A stretch of DNA of 64,000 bases from Burkholderia territorii. GTDB lineage: Bacteria > Pseudomonadota > Gammaproteobacteria > Burkholderiales > Burkholderiaceae. Shown here piece after piece: positions 37,156-46,745 of this stretch. The notes under the pieces were generated by a model that did no database searches, was not told the DNA's origin, and saw nothing but the letters and a program-made list of their open reading frames with translations. The stretch is taken from positions 1-64,000 of the forward strand of contig NZ_CADFEJ010000021.1 in NCBI RefSeq assembly GCF_902833055.1. Reading direction: 5' to 3'. Both the position numbers and the translations under genes were made by a program. The first letter of the stretch is position 1, and each line of letters opens with the position of its first letter.

Positions 37156-38016
37156 GTGGCCGACCTCAATTCTTCCAGCACGCTCACCTATCGCCCGTTC
37201 GCCGAAACCGACCTGTCCGCCGCGCACGGGCTGTCGGAGGCAGTCAAGTGGCCGCACCGGCTCGAGGACTGGCGCTTCGCATTCCAGCTCGGCAGCGGCT
37301 TCGTCGCCGAGGACGCATCCGGCATCGTCGGCACCGCGCTCGGCTGGCATTTCGGCGAGTCGCACGCTTCGCTCGGCATGGTGATCGTGTCGCCCGAGCG
37401 CCAGGGCCGCGGCATCGGCCGCGAGCTGCTCGCACGCGTCGTCGACAGCCTCGGCGCGCGCACGATCTTCCTGCATGCGACGCCGTCGGGCGAGCCGCTC
37501 TACGTGAAGTTCGGTTTCGACGCGATCGGCACGATCGATCAGCACCAGGGCGCCGCATTCCAGCCGCCGCTGATCTCGCTGCCGCCCGGCGAGCGCCTGC
37601 GGCCGCTCGGCACCAACGACGGGCCGCGCCTGGCCACACTCGCGTCGCGCGCGGCCGGCTACCCGCGCGACACGGTGATCGATGCGCTGCTCGACGTCGC
37701 CAACGGGATCGCACTCGATCGCGACGGCGAGTTGCTCGGCTTCGCGCTGTTCCGCCGTTTCGGCCGCGGCCACGTGATCGGCCCGGTGATCGCGCCGGAC
37801 GCACTGCGCGCGCAGGCGCTGATCAGCCACTGGCTCGCGCTGCACGAAGGGATGTTCGTGCGCCTCGACGTACCGGGCGACAGCGGGCTGTCGGACTGGC
37901 TGCAGGGGCTCGGCCTGCCGCGCGTCGACACCGTCGTCGCGATGGCGCGCGGCGCGGCGCCCGCCCGCGATCCCGCATTGCGCGCGTTCGCGATCGTCAA
38001 TCAGGCGCTCGGTTGA
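37156..38016 (+). CDS. GNAT-family N-acetyltransferase
   Basis: A 286-residue protein with an N-terminal GNAT fold (about 10-135) containing the acetyl-CoA loop VSPERQGRGIGRELLARV, and a second, degenerate GNAT-like half (about 150-275; LLGFALFRRFGRGHVIGPVIAPD) without a clear pyrophosphate loop. Start is GTG at 37156, with GGAG 6 nt upstream. Its stop is 10 bp before the hydroxyacid dehydrogenase ATG, so the two are cotranscribed. Acceptor substrate unknown. Confidence 0.85.
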   Translation: MADLNSSSTLTYRPFAETDLSAAHGLSEAVKWPHRLEDWRFAFQLGSGFVAEDASGIVGTALGWHFGESHASLGMVIVSPERQGRGIGRELLARVVDSLGARTIFLHATPSGEPLYVKFGFDAIGTIDQHQGAAFQPPLISLPPGERLRPLGTNDGPRLATLASRAAGYPRDTVIDALLDVANGIALDRDGELLGFALFRRFGRGHVIGPVIAPDALRAQALISHWLALHEGMFVRLDVPGDSGLSDWLQGLGLPRVDTVVAMARGAAPARDPALRAFAIVNQALG

Positions 38017-38026
38017 GCGGCACGCG

Positions 38027-38953
38027 ATGAGCTTTCTCTACAAGGCCGACCCGGTACGCGGCGCGCAATGGGCGCAGCGCTTCGCACAACAGGCGCCCGA
38101 CCTCGCGTTCCGGATCTGGCCGGATCTCGGCGATCCGGAAACCGTGCGATATCTCGCCGCGTGGCAACCGCCCGACGATCCGTGCGCGCTGCTGCCGAAT
38201 CTGGAGATCGTGTTCTCCGTCGGCGCCGGCATCGATCAATTCGACCTGTCGCGCGTGCCCGCGCACATCCCGGTCGTGCGGATGATCGAGCCGGGCATCG
38301 TCGAGGGAATGGTCGAATACGTGACGCAGGCCGTGCTGACGATCCATCGCGACCTGTTCGACTACGCGGCGCAGCAGCGCGAGCACGTGTGGCGCGAGAA
38401 GCCGGTGCGCGCGGCCGCATCGCGACGCGTCGGCGTGCTCGGGCTCGGCACCCTCGGGCAGGCCGTGCTCGACACGCTGCGGCGCTTCGGCTTCCCGTGC
38501 GCCGGCTGGAGCCGCACGCCGCGCACGCTCGACGGCATCGACTGTCATGCGGGCGACGCGGCGCTCGACGCGTTCCTCGCCCGCACCGACATCCTGATCT
38601 GCCTGCTGCCGCTCACCGACGACACGCGCGGCCTGCTCGGCGCGCGCGTGTTCGACGCGCTGCCGGCGGGCGCATCGCTCGTGCAGGTCGGGCGCGGCCC
38701 GCAGCTCGATGCGGCCGCGCTGCTCGCCGCACTCGACAGCGGCCGGCTCGACAGCGCGATCCTCGACGTGACGGACCCCGAGCCGTTGCCGGCCGGCCAT
38801 CCTTTCTGGACGCATCCGCGCATTCGCATCACGCCGCACATCGCCAGCGCGACGCGGCCCGACAGCGCGGTCGACGCTGTGCTCGCGAACCTCGCGCGCC
38901 ATCGCGCGGGGCAGCCGATGATCGGCGTCGTCGATCGCGCACGCGGCTACTGA
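38027..38953 (+). CDS. D-2-hydroxyacid dehydrogenase (glyoxylate/hydroxypyruvate reductase A-like)
   Basis: A 308-residue NAD(P)H-dependent dehydrogenase of the GhrA subgroup. The cofactor motif is GVLGLGTLGQAVL. The catalytic set is the Arg of QVGRGPQLD, the Glu of DVTDPEPLP and the His of TPHIASAT. Reduces glyoxylate, hydroxypyruvate or a related 2-oxoacid. In a two-gene unit with the GNAT gene. Confidence 0.9.
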   Translation: MSFLYKADPVRGAQWAQRFAQQAPDLAFRIWPDLGDPETVRYLAAWQPPDDPCALLPNLEIVFSVGAGIDQFDLSRVPAHIPVVRMIEPGIVEGMVEYVTQAVLTIHRDLFDYAAQQREHVWREKPVRAAASRRVGVLGLGTLGQAVLDTLRRFGFPCAGWSRTPRTLDGIDCHAGDAALDAFLARTDILICLLPLTDDTRGLLGARVFDALPAGASLVQVGRGPQLDAAALLAALDSGRLDSAILDVTDPEPLPAGHPFWTHPRIRITPHIASATRPDSAVDAVLANLARHRAGQPMIGVVDRARGY

Positions 38954-39113
38954 CGCGCTCGCCCGGCCCGTCGTAGCGCGCAGCAGAAAATGCCGAAGCG
39001 CCCCGTGCAAACACTGCTTTCATACGTTTCAGCGCGCAAATTGAAGGCGCGTGCGGATGTGTCGCCCGGTAGCATGACCTCACGCTGACACCCGACGAGA
39101 GTCCCGCACTGCC

Positions 39114-40514
39114 ATGAACCAAGCCGCGCTGATCGAAGCCGATCGTCAACACCTGATCCACCCTGTCGTCAACTATCGTGCGCACGAGGCGCGCGGCGTC
39201 ACCGTGCTCGAATCCGCCGAAGGCGTGTTCCTGCGCGACGCCGATGGCCATACGCTGCTCGATGCGTTCTCGGGCCTGTGGTGCGTGAACGTCGGCTACG
39301 GCCGCGACAGCATCGTGAAGGCCGCCGCCGAACAGATGGCGAAGCTGCCGTACGCGACCGGCTATTTCCATTTCGGTTCGCAACCCGCGATCGAGCTTGC
39401 CGAACGGCTCGCGGCGCTCGCGCCGCCGTCGCTGAACCGCGTGTACTTCACGCTCGGCGGCTCGGATGCGATCGACTCCGCCGTGCGTTTCATCACGCAC
39501 TATTTCAACGCGACCGGCCGCCCGACGAAAAAGCACATGATCGCGCTCGAGCGCGGCTATCACGGCTCGTCGTCGATCGGCGCCGGTCTCACCGCGCTGC
39601 CCGCGTTCCACCGTCACTTCGATCTGCCGCGCGCGGACCAGCATCACATCCCGTCGCCCTACCCGTATCGCCACCCGCTCGGCGACGATCCGCAGGCGCT
39701 GATCGCCGCATCGGTCGCCGCGCTCGATGCGAAGGTCGCCGAACTCGGCGCGGACAACGTCGCGGCCTTCTTCTGCGAGCCCGTGCAGGGTTCCGGCGGC
39801 GTGATCGTGCCGCCGGCCGGCTGGCTGAAGGCGATGCGCGACGCGTGCCGGCGCCTCGGCATCCTGTTCGTCGCCGACGAGGTGATCACCGGCTTCGGCC
39901 GCACGGGCCCGTTGTTCGCATGCGAGACCGAGCAGGTCGACCCGGACCTGATGACCGTCGCGAAAGGGCTGACCGCCGGCTATGCGCCGATGGGCGCGGT
40001 GCTGATGTCCGACGAAATCTATGAAGGCATTGCGGGCAGCCGCGCGGAATCGGCCGCGGTCGGCCACGGCCATACGTATTCCGCACACCCGGTGAGCGCG
40101 GCGATCGGCCTCGAAGTGCTGAAGCTCTATCACGAAGGCGGCCTGCTCGCGAACGGCCAGGCGATGGCACCGCGGTTCGCCGCCGGGCTCGATGCGCTGC
40201 GCGCGCATCCGCTCGTCGGCGACGCGCGTTCGGCCGGCCTGCTCGGCGCGCTCGAACTGGTGGCCGACAAGACCCGCAAGACGCGCTTCGACCCTGCGCT
40301 CAACGTGCCCGACAGGATCGCGGCCGCCGCGTATGCGAACGGCGTGGTGTTTCGCGCGTTCGGCGACGGCGTGCTCGGATTCGCGCCGGCGCTGAGCTTC
40401 ACGGCAGGCGAATTCGACCTGATGTTCGAGCGCGTGCGCAAGACGCTCGACGACGTGCTGGCCGACCCGGGCGTGCAGCGCGCGCTCGACGCCGCGCACG
40501 CGCAACCGGCCTGA
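39114..40514 (+). CDS. Class III PLP-dependent aminotransferase (omega-amino-acid/diamine type)
   Basis: A 466-residue omega-aminotransferase. Motifs: GSDAIDSAVRF, YHGSS (149-153), FFCEPVQGSGGVIVPP, ADEVITGFGRTG with cofactor Asp255, and PLP-binding Lys284 (TVAKGLTAGY). It removes the terminal amine of a compound such as putrescine, GABA or beta-alanine, with pyruvate or 2-oxoglutarate as acceptor. The following Lrp-type regulator and succinate-semialdehyde dehydrogenase support a role in GABA or polyamine breakdown. Confidence 0.92.
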   Translation: MNQAALIEADRQHLIHPVVNYRAHEARGVTVLESAEGVFLRDADGHTLLDAFSGLWCVNVGYGRDSIVKAAAEQMAKLPYATGYFHFGSQPAIELAERLAALAPPSLNRVYFTLGGSDAIDSAVRFITHYFNATGRPTKKHMIALERGYHGSSSIGAGLTALPAFHRHFDLPRADQHHIPSPYPYRHPLGDDPQALIAASVAALDAKVAELGADNVAAFFCEPVQGSGGVIVPPAGWLKAMRDACRRLGILFVADEVITGFGRTGPLFACETEQVDPDLMTVAKGLTAGYAPMGAVLMSDEIYEGIAGSRAESAAVGHGHTYSAHPVSAAIGLEVLKLYHEGGLLANGQAMAPRFAAGLDALRAHPLVGDARSAGLLGALELVADKTRKTRFDPALNVPDRIAAAAYANGVVFRAFGDGVLGFAPALSFTAGEFDLMFERVRKTLDDVLADPGVQRALDAAHAQPA

Positions 40515-40599
40515 GCGGCCAAGGGAAAGCCGGGCTTGTGGCGGCCATCTTTCGACTCTAAAGTAACCGGACATTCCATTTTTTCCCTCTCACGCGAAC

Positions 40600-41091
40600 A
40601 TGACGGACAGCAAGCTGGATCGCATCGACCTGCGCATCCTCTCCCAGTTGCAAAAGCGCGGCCGCATGACCAACGTCGAACTGGCCGATGCGGTCGGGCT
40701 GTCGCCCAGTCCTTGCCTGATCCGCGTGAAGCGGCTCGAGAAGGCCGGCTATATCGGCGGATACGGCGCGCACATCCAGCTCGAGAAACTGGGCGACGTG
40801 CAGGTGGTGTTTACCGAGGTCACGCTGGCCGACCACCGGCGCGAGGACTTCGACCGTTTCGTCGCGGCGATCCGCAACGTCGACGAGATCGTCGAATGCC
40901 ACCTCGCGAGCGGCGGCTACGACTACCTGCTCAAGTTCATCACGCGCAGCGTGAGCCATTACCAGACGATCGTCGAAGGGCTGCTCGAGCAGAACATCGG
41001 CATCGAGAAGTATTTCAGTTACGTGATCATCAAGTCGCCGTTCGTCAAACGGCATTACCCGCTCGAATCGCTGTTCGGCGAACGTCACTGA
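40600..41091 (+). CDS. Lrp/AsnC-family transcriptional regulator
   Basis: A 163-residue regulator with an N-terminal helix-turn-helix (about 8-55; DLRILSQLQKRGRMTNVELADAVGL) and a C-terminal RAM ligand-binding domain (about 75-150; VECHLASGGYDYLLKF). Lies between the aminotransferase and succinate-semialdehyde dehydrogenase genes in the same direction and probably controls both in response to an amino acid. No strong ribosome site before the ATG. Confidence 0.92.
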   Translation: MTDSKLDRIDLRILSQLQKRGRMTNVELADAVGLSPSPCLIRVKRLEKAGYIGGYGAHIQLEKLGDVQVVFTEVTLADHRREDFDRFVAAIRNVDEIVECHLASGGYDYLLKFITRSVSHYQTIVEGLLEQNIGIEKYFSYVIIKSPFVKRHYPLESLFGERH

Positions 41092-41199
41092 CGGCCGGCG
41101 CGCGGCATCCACGAACGCGGCGGCCTGCCGCCCGCGCCGGATAGTCGCGCGCCCGCGCCGCGGCCGTCGTCACCGAACCGCTCCATCCAAGGACCTGTC

Positions 41200-42672
41200 A
41201 TGCCGCTTACGCTCGCCCGAACCGAACTCGTTCGCACCGCCAACCTGATCGACGGCGCCTGGCGCGACGCGCTCGACGGCCGCCGCTTCGACGTCACCGA
41301 TCCGGCGACGCTCGAGACCGTTGCGCACGCGCCCGACAGCGGCGCGGCCGACGCGCGCGCCGCGACCGATGCGGCCGCGCGCGCGCTGCCCGCATGGCGC
41401 GCGACACCCGCCCGCGAACGGGCCGCGATCCTGCGCGCATGGCATGCGTCGATCGTCGCGCACACCGACGATCTCGCGAAGCTGATGTCGCGAGAACAGG
41501 GCAAGCCGCTCGCCGAAGCGCGCGGCGAAGTCGCGTACGGCGCGTCGTACGTTCTCTGGTTCGCCGAGGAAGCCACGCGCACTTACGGCGATCTGATTCC
41601 GCAGCAGCAGCGCGGCAAGCGGCTCAGTGCGGTAAAGGAGCCGATCGGCATCGTCGCCGCGATCACGCCGTGGAATTTCCCGCTCGCGATGATCGCGCGC
41701 AAGATCGCACCCGCGCTCGCCGCCGGCTGCACGGTCGTCGCGAAGCCGGCGGAGGACACGCCGCTCACCGCGCTGGCGCTCGCCTTCCTCGCGCAGGAAG
41801 CGGGCGTGCCGCCCGGCGTGCTGAACCTGATCGCGGCGTCACGCGAACGCGGCATCGATGCGGTGGCCGACTGGCTCGCCGACGCCCGCGTGCGCAAGAT
41901 CACGTTCACCGGTTCGACGCTCGTCGGCAAGCTGCTGGCGCGCGAATCCGCGGCAACGCTGAAGAAGCTGTCGCTGGAGCTCGGCGGGAATGCACCGTTC
42001 ATCGTGTTCGACGATGCGGAACTCGACGCCGCGATCGACGGGCTGATGGCCGCCAAATTCCGCAACGGCGGCCAGACCTGCGTGTCGCCGAATCGCGTGT
42101 ACGTGCAGGCCGGCGTCTACGACGCGTTCGCCGCGAAGCTCGCCGCGCGCGTCGCCGCGCTGAAGGTCGCGCCCGCGACCGACCCTGCCGCGCAGATCGG
42201 GCCGATGATCAACGCGCGCGCAGTCGACAAGATCGCACGCCACGTCGGCGATGCCATCGAGCGCGGCGCGCGCGTGCTCACCGGCGGCAAACGCCTGGCC
42301 GAACTCGGCCCGAACTATTACGCGCCGACGGTGCTCGCCGACGCCACCGCCGACATGCAACTGACCTGCGAGGAAACCTTCGGGCCGGTCGCCGCGCTGT
42401 TCCGCTTCGATACCGAGGACGAGGCCGTCGACGCCGCGAACGACACGCCGTTCGGCCTCGCCGCATATTTCTACTCGCAGGACGTGCGCCGCATCGCGCG
42501 CGTGTCGGCGCGGCTCGAGACGGGCATCGTCGGCATCAACGAAGGCGCGCTCGCGAGCGAGGCCGCGCCGTTCGGCGGCGTGAAGGAATCGGGCTACGGC
42601 CGCGAAGGCTCGCGCTACGGCCTCGACGACTACCTGACGATCAAGTACCTGTGCCAGGGCGGGCTCGACTGA
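41200..42672 (+). CDS. gabD: NAD(P)-dependent succinate-semialdehyde dehydrogenase
   Basis: A 490-residue aldehyde dehydrogenase closely matching the GabD subgroup. It has ITPWNFPLAMIARKI, catalytic Glu260 (LSLELGGNAP), catalytic Cys294 (NGGQTCVSPNR) and EETFGPVAALFRF. The length is that of E. coli GabD within a few residues. Converts succinate semialdehyde to succinate, completing GABA breakdown begun by an aminotransferase such as the one 0.7 kb upstream. AAGGA lies 8 nt before the ATG. The symbol is by family match. Confidence 0.88.
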   Translation: MPLTLARTELVRTANLIDGAWRDALDGRRFDVTDPATLETVAHAPDSGAADARAATDAAARALPAWRATPARERAAILRAWHASIVAHTDDLAKLMSREQGKPLAEARGEVAYGASYVLWFAEEATRTYGDLIPQQQRGKRLSAVKEPIGIVAAITPWNFPLAMIARKIAPALAAGCTVVAKPAEDTPLTALALAFLAQEAGVPPGVLNLIAASRERGIDAVADWLADARVRKITFTGSTLVGKLLARESAATLKKLSLELGGNAPFIVFDDAELDAAIDGLMAAKFRNGGQTCVSPNRVYVQAGVYDAFAAKLAARVAALKVAPATDPAAQIGPMINARAVDKIARHVGDAIERGARVLTGGKRLAELGPNYYAPTVLADATADMQLTCEETFGPVAALFRFDTEDEAVDAANDTPFGLAAYFYSQDVRRIARVSARLETGIVGINEGALASEAAPFGGVKESGYGREGSRYGLDDYLTIKYLCQGGLD

Positions 42673-42852
42673 TTCCGCGCTGCGGCCGCCGTTGCGCTCG
42701 CGGCGCGCGCAGGTCGCACACGTTTGCGCCGTTCCGTACGCTCGTTGCTTCGACTGCCGGCCTCGATTTCCGGGTAACCGTGCCGTTAACCCGGATTTGA
42801 CCAGCGCCGCTGCGATCGCAGCCGGCTTCCCGCACGAGCACAAGCGCGAGCA

Positions 42853-44373
42853 ATGCCTGCATCCATTTCGATCGAGAAAATTGCCGACTGGGCCGGCCGC
42901 AACCACCTGATCGTCGGTGTGCTGGGCACGCTCATGTCGCTCGCGGCGCTCGGCATCAGCGCGGCGACGCTGTGGGCCGCGCGCACCGAGGTCGTCGGAC
43001 ATGCGCACGAGACGTCGCGCAACATCGCGGCCGTGCTCGTCAGCGAGATCGCGCGCACCGTCGAGACGTCCAACAATGCGCTCGTCGCGCTCGCCACCAA
43101 TCTCGGCAATCCCGCCGTCGCACGCATGGACGCCGGGCTGCGTCACGACGTGCTGTTCGAACGCACGGCCGCGCAATACGTGACCGGCATGGGCGTGACG
43201 GACCGCTACGGCCGTTTGATCGACGGCTGTTGCAGCTCGACCCACAACTGGGACTTCAGCGATCGCGACTACTTCAAGGTCCATCGCGATGCGGACGACG
43301 TCGGCCTCTACGTGTCCGAGGCGTATCGCGCGCGTTCGCGCGGCGGCACGGAATCGATCGCGCTGTCGCGGCGCATCGAGCGGGCGGATCACACGTTCGA
43401 CGGGATCGCGGTGGTTGCCGTCGACCTCGCGTACTTCGATCGGCTGCTGTCCCGCCTGAACGTCGGTCCGCACGGCGTCAGCGCGATCCTGCGCGCGGAC
43501 GGCACGATCCTCGCGCGAAACCCGCCGCTGACCGATCACCAGATGGTCCGCCTGCGCCGCTCGAAGGCGTTCGAGCGGATGGTGAGCCGCGAATCGGGCT
43601 TCTATGCCGCGCGCTCGAGCATCGACGGCATCATGCGGCTTTACACGTTCCAGCGGGTGCCCGGCACGCCGCTGATCGCGGTCGTCGCACCGGCCGAGCA
43701 CGACGTGCTGGCCGGCACCACGCACCTGATGTGGACGGTCGGCGTATCCGCGTCCGTCATCGGCGCGCTGTTCTGCGCGGTGGTGTGGCTGCTCGCGTTC
43801 GCGCTGCGGGACAACCTGCGCAAGCAGACGCTGCTCACCGACCTGACGCGCATCGATCCGCTCACGGGCCTGCACAATCGTCGCGCGCTCGATGCCGCGC
43901 TCGCCGACGAATGGGCGCGGCTGCAACGCGGCAGCGACGGCAGCCTGTCGGTGCTGTTCATCGACGCCGATCACTTCAAGCAGTACAACGACCGCTTCGG
44001 TCACGCGCAAGGCGACACGGCGCTGCGCTTTCTCGCGGAGTGCATTCGCACGCATACGCGGCGGCGCGGCGATCTTGCCGCGCGCTACGGCGGCGAGGAA
44101 TTCGTCGTCGTATTGCCCGATACCGATGAAAGCGGCGCCGCGAAAGTCGCCGAAGCGATTCGCCTCGCCGTGGAGCGCAACCGGCTCGACGGGTTCGACG
44201 CGACGATTCCGGCGTTCACGGTCAGCATCGGCTACGCGACCGCGCACCGTGCGCACCCGCGCTCCGTGCACGCGCTGTCGCATCAGGCCGACCTCGCGCT
44301 CTACGCGGCGAAGCGCCAGGGCAGAAACCGCGTGTGCCGGGCCGATGCGGAATCGGTCGCCCAACCGGCCTGA
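42853..44373 (+). CDS. Diguanylate cyclase with extracytoplasmic Cache-type sensor
   Basis: A 506-residue membrane protein that should make cyclic di-GMP. A membrane helix (about 18-43) and a periplasmic dCACHE/PDC sensor (about 45-290; DRDYFKVHRDADDVGLYVSE, PGTPLIAVVAP) are followed by a second helix (about 292-318) and a GGDEF domain. The active site is GGEEF at 413-417, and the product-inhibition site RRGD lies five residues before it (404-407). It therefore appears active and feedback-controlled. There is no EAL domain. Monocistronic; the gene after it has its own ribosome site. Confidence 0.93.
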   Translation: MPASISIEKIADWAGRNHLIVGVLGTLMSLAALGISAATLWAARTEVVGHAHETSRNIAAVLVSEIARTVETSNNALVALATNLGNPAVARMDAGLRHDVLFERTAAQYVTGMGVTDRYGRLIDGCCSSTHNWDFSDRDYFKVHRDADDVGLYVSEAYRARSRGGTESIALSRRIERADHTFDGIAVVAVDLAYFDRLLSRLNVGPHGVSAILRADGTILARNPPLTDHQMVRLRRSKAFERMVSRESGFYAARSSIDGIMRLYTFQRVPGTPLIAVVAPAEHDVLAGTTHLMWTVGVSASVIGALFCAVVWLLAFALRDNLRKQTLLTDLTRIDPLTGLHNRRALDAALADEWARLQRGSDGSLSVLFIDADHFKQYNDRFGHAQGDTALRFLAECIRTHTRRRGDLAARYGGEEFVVVLPDTDESGAAKVAEAIRLAVERNRLDGFDATIPAFTVSIGYATAHRAHPRSVHALSHQADLALYAAKRQGRNRVCRADAESVAQPA

Positions 44374-44587
44374 CCGTTCCGGCGGCCCGTCTTTTCGACC
44401 ACGCGCGCACGCGCGATCCGACATCGCCAACGGCCCGATTTCCCCGTGCCGCCATGTTCAGCATCCCGAATTCACCAAATAGTGAGAAATCGGGCGCATC
44501 GACCGCGACCCGAAACAAATCCGTAACGGCTGCGTCACGATCGCCCACGACAATCCGCCATCTTCGACACTCAGGATGGAGCATTGC

Positions 44588-46546
44588 ATGTTTGCGTCAC
44601 GAAGCCGTTTCCCGCTGCACGTCGCAGCATTGTCGAGCGCGATCGTGCTCGCCGCATGCGGCGGCGGCGACGATGTCGCGTCGACCGCCACGACCAGCGC
44701 GGCCATGCCGGCCCCGCCGGCCGATCCAGGCTTCGTCGACAGCGCGCCCGTGCCGAGCGTGCCGGCCTTCGTCGACAACATCGCGACCAACCAGCGCGGC
44801 GACGCGCGCTATGCGACGCTGTCGACCAACGCGGCCGTGCGCGTGGTGAGCCGCTTCCTGGACCTGTGGCAACCGGCAACGATGCTCGTCGATGCCGGCG
44901 TGAGCGCGCCCGCCAACGGCGCGTTTCCGGCGATCTCGCCGTCGACCTGCTCGGGCCTGCCCGGCAGCGGCACGCCGTGCGGCACGATCCTGAACGACAC
45001 GGTGCTGGCGGCCAACGTTCAATATGTCGTCAACGCGACGACCGCGCGCACGCAACAGCAGGCCGATGCGGCCTACTTCGACGACCGGCGCGGCAAGGGC
45101 TACAGCGTGACCGACGGCATGGGCCCGCTCACCGACGCGTGGCGCACGGCCGCCCAGCAAACGACCAGCATCACGAGCGTGCCCGCCGACGCAACCACGG
45201 TGCTGTACAACGACAGCGGCAACAACACCGGTGTCGGCGGCAGCACCAACACGAATTTCGGCAAGGTGGTCGACCTGCTCAACGAAATGGGCAACAACGC
45301 GTCGACGGAACCGACGAAGCGCTTCTACAAATACGCGCGCCCGTATCGCTGGAGCACGAGTGTCGTCGTCGCACCGACGCTGGTGCCGGCGGAAAGCACG
45401 ACGCCCGCGACCGACGGCGGCTTCATCAGCGGCCACACGGCCGAAGCGATGCGCGACGCGATGACGATGGCGTGGCTCGTGCCGGAACGCTTCCAGGAGA
45501 TGGTCAGCCGCGGCCTCGAACTCGGCGAGAACCGGATCCTCGCCGGCATGCACTCGCCGCTCGACGTGATCGGCGGGCGCATGCTCGCGCTGGCCGTCAG
45601 CGCGGCGAACCTGGCCGTGTATGCAAGCGATGCGCAGGCCGCGTACGCCCAGGCGCACCAGGCCCTGCAGCAGCTCACGGGGACGACCGGCACGACGTTC
45701 GCCGCCTTCGCGCATTCGGGCACGACGGCGACCGACCGCTTCGCCGATTACGCGACGAACAAGGCCGCCTTCGCGCGCCGCATGACGTTCGGCTTCGGCG
45801 CGATCGAATCGACCGGCGCGCCGCCCGTCGTGCCGAAGGGCGCGGAGATCCTGCTGCAGACGCGCTTCCCGTACCTGAGCGCCGACCAGCGGCGCGTCGT
45901 GCTGAAGACGACCGAGATATCGTCCGGCTATCCGGTGATGGATGACGCGGAAGGCTGGGGCCGCCTGAACCTGTTCGCCGCCGCCGACGGTTATGGCGCA
46001 TTCAACGGCAACGTGATCGTGTCGATGGATGCGTCGCAAGGCGGGCTGAATGCGGCCGACCTGTGGCGCAACGACATCGCGGGCGCCGGCAAGCTGACGC
46101 TGCAAGGCACCGGCACGCTGACGCTCGCGGGCAACAACAGCTACACGGGCGGCACGCAGGTGAGCGGCGGCACGCTCGCCGCGGCATCGGCCACTGCGTT
46201 CGGCAACGGCGACGTATACGTCGGTGCAGGCGGCAGCGTGAAGATCGCCGCCGCCGCGCCGGTCACGATCGCGACGCGCTACACGCAGCTCGACAACACG
46301 ACGCTCGAACTCGACATCGACGGCAACGGCGGCGGCCGTCTGCGCGTGGGCGGCCCGCTCACCGTCGCCGGCGGCACGCTGCACGTGAAGTTCGTGAACG
46401 GCTATGCGCCGAAGGCGGGCGACACGATCGCACTGATCGACGGCGCGGCGGCTTCCGCGAAGTTCGCAACGGTGACCGTCGACGGATTCAACGCGACGCC
46501 GGTTTATACGGCGACCGGCGTGTCGGTGCGGTTATCGGCATCGTAA
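44588..46546 (+). CDS. PAP2/class A acid phosphatase lipoprotein with autotransporter-type repeat tail
   Basis: A 652-residue exported lipoprotein. The start at 44588 gives a type II signal peptide (lipobox LAAC, Cys24) with GGAG 7 nt upstream. The phosphatase core carries all three PAP2 motifs: K-x6-RP (Lys244 to Arg251-Pro252), SGH (281-283) and R-x5-H-x3-D (Arg316, His322, Asp326). From about residue 500 a glycine-rich beta-repeat begins (KLTLQGTGTLTLAGNNSYTGG, then VSGGTLAAASATAFGNG), the passenger-associated repeat usually found in autotransporters. It ends without a membrane beta-barrel. Probably a cell-envelope phosphatase, with the repeat acting as a beta-helical spacer (inference). 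Confidence 0.88.
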   Translation: MFASRSRFPLHVAALSSAIVLAACGGGDDVASTATTSAAMPAPPADPGFVDSAPVPSVPAFVDNIATNQRGDARYATLSTNAAVRVVSRFLDLWQPATMLVDAGVSAPANGAFPAISPSTCSGLPGSGTPCGTILNDTVLAANVQYVVNATTARTQQQADAAYFDDRRGKGYSVTDGMGPLTDAWRTAAQQTTSITSVPADATTVLYNDSGNNTGVGGSTNTNFGKVVDLLNEMGNNASTEPTKRFYKYARPYRWSTSVVVAPTLVPAESTTPATDGGFISGHTAEAMRDAMTMAWLVPERFQEMVSRGLELGENRILAGMHSPLDVIGGRMLALAVSAANLAVYASDAQAAYAQAHQALQQLTGTTGTTFAAFAHSGTTATDRFADYATNKAAFARRMTFGFGAIESTGAPPVVPKGAEILLQTRFPYLSADQRRVVLKTTEISSGYPVMDDAEGWGRLNLFAAADGYGAFNGNVIVSMDASQGGLNAADLWRNDIAGAGKLTLQGTGTLTLAGNNSYTGGTQVSGGTLAAASATAFGNGDVYVGAGGSVKIAAAAPVTIATRYTQLDNTTLELDIDGNGGGRLRVGGPLTVAGGTLHVKFVNGYAPKAGDTIALIDGAAASAKFATVTVDGFNATPVYTATGVSVRLSAS

Positions 46547-46560
46547 TGTCCGTGTCGCGT

Positions 46561-46581
46561 GCGGCCGGCCAGCCCGGCCGC
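46561..46581 (+). terminator. Stem-loop after the phosphatase gene
   Basis: A 7-bp GC stem (GCGGCCG / CGGCCGC) with a 7-nt loop starts 15 bp after the phosphatase stop codon. Placement suits termination. Only TT follows on the coding strand. Confidence 0.5.
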
Positions 46582-46745
46582 TTAGCGTTCCGAACGCCGG
46601 GTAGCACGTAGCAAGCAGTCGAAAGAAACGATTCGCTGCCGTCGGCCAGCACCGCGTCCGACACGACGCACGCGGCTTCCTGCCCCGGCCGCGGCACGCA
46701 TCTTGCTCGCCGCAACGCGGATTCAACGGACCGACGGGCAGCGAC

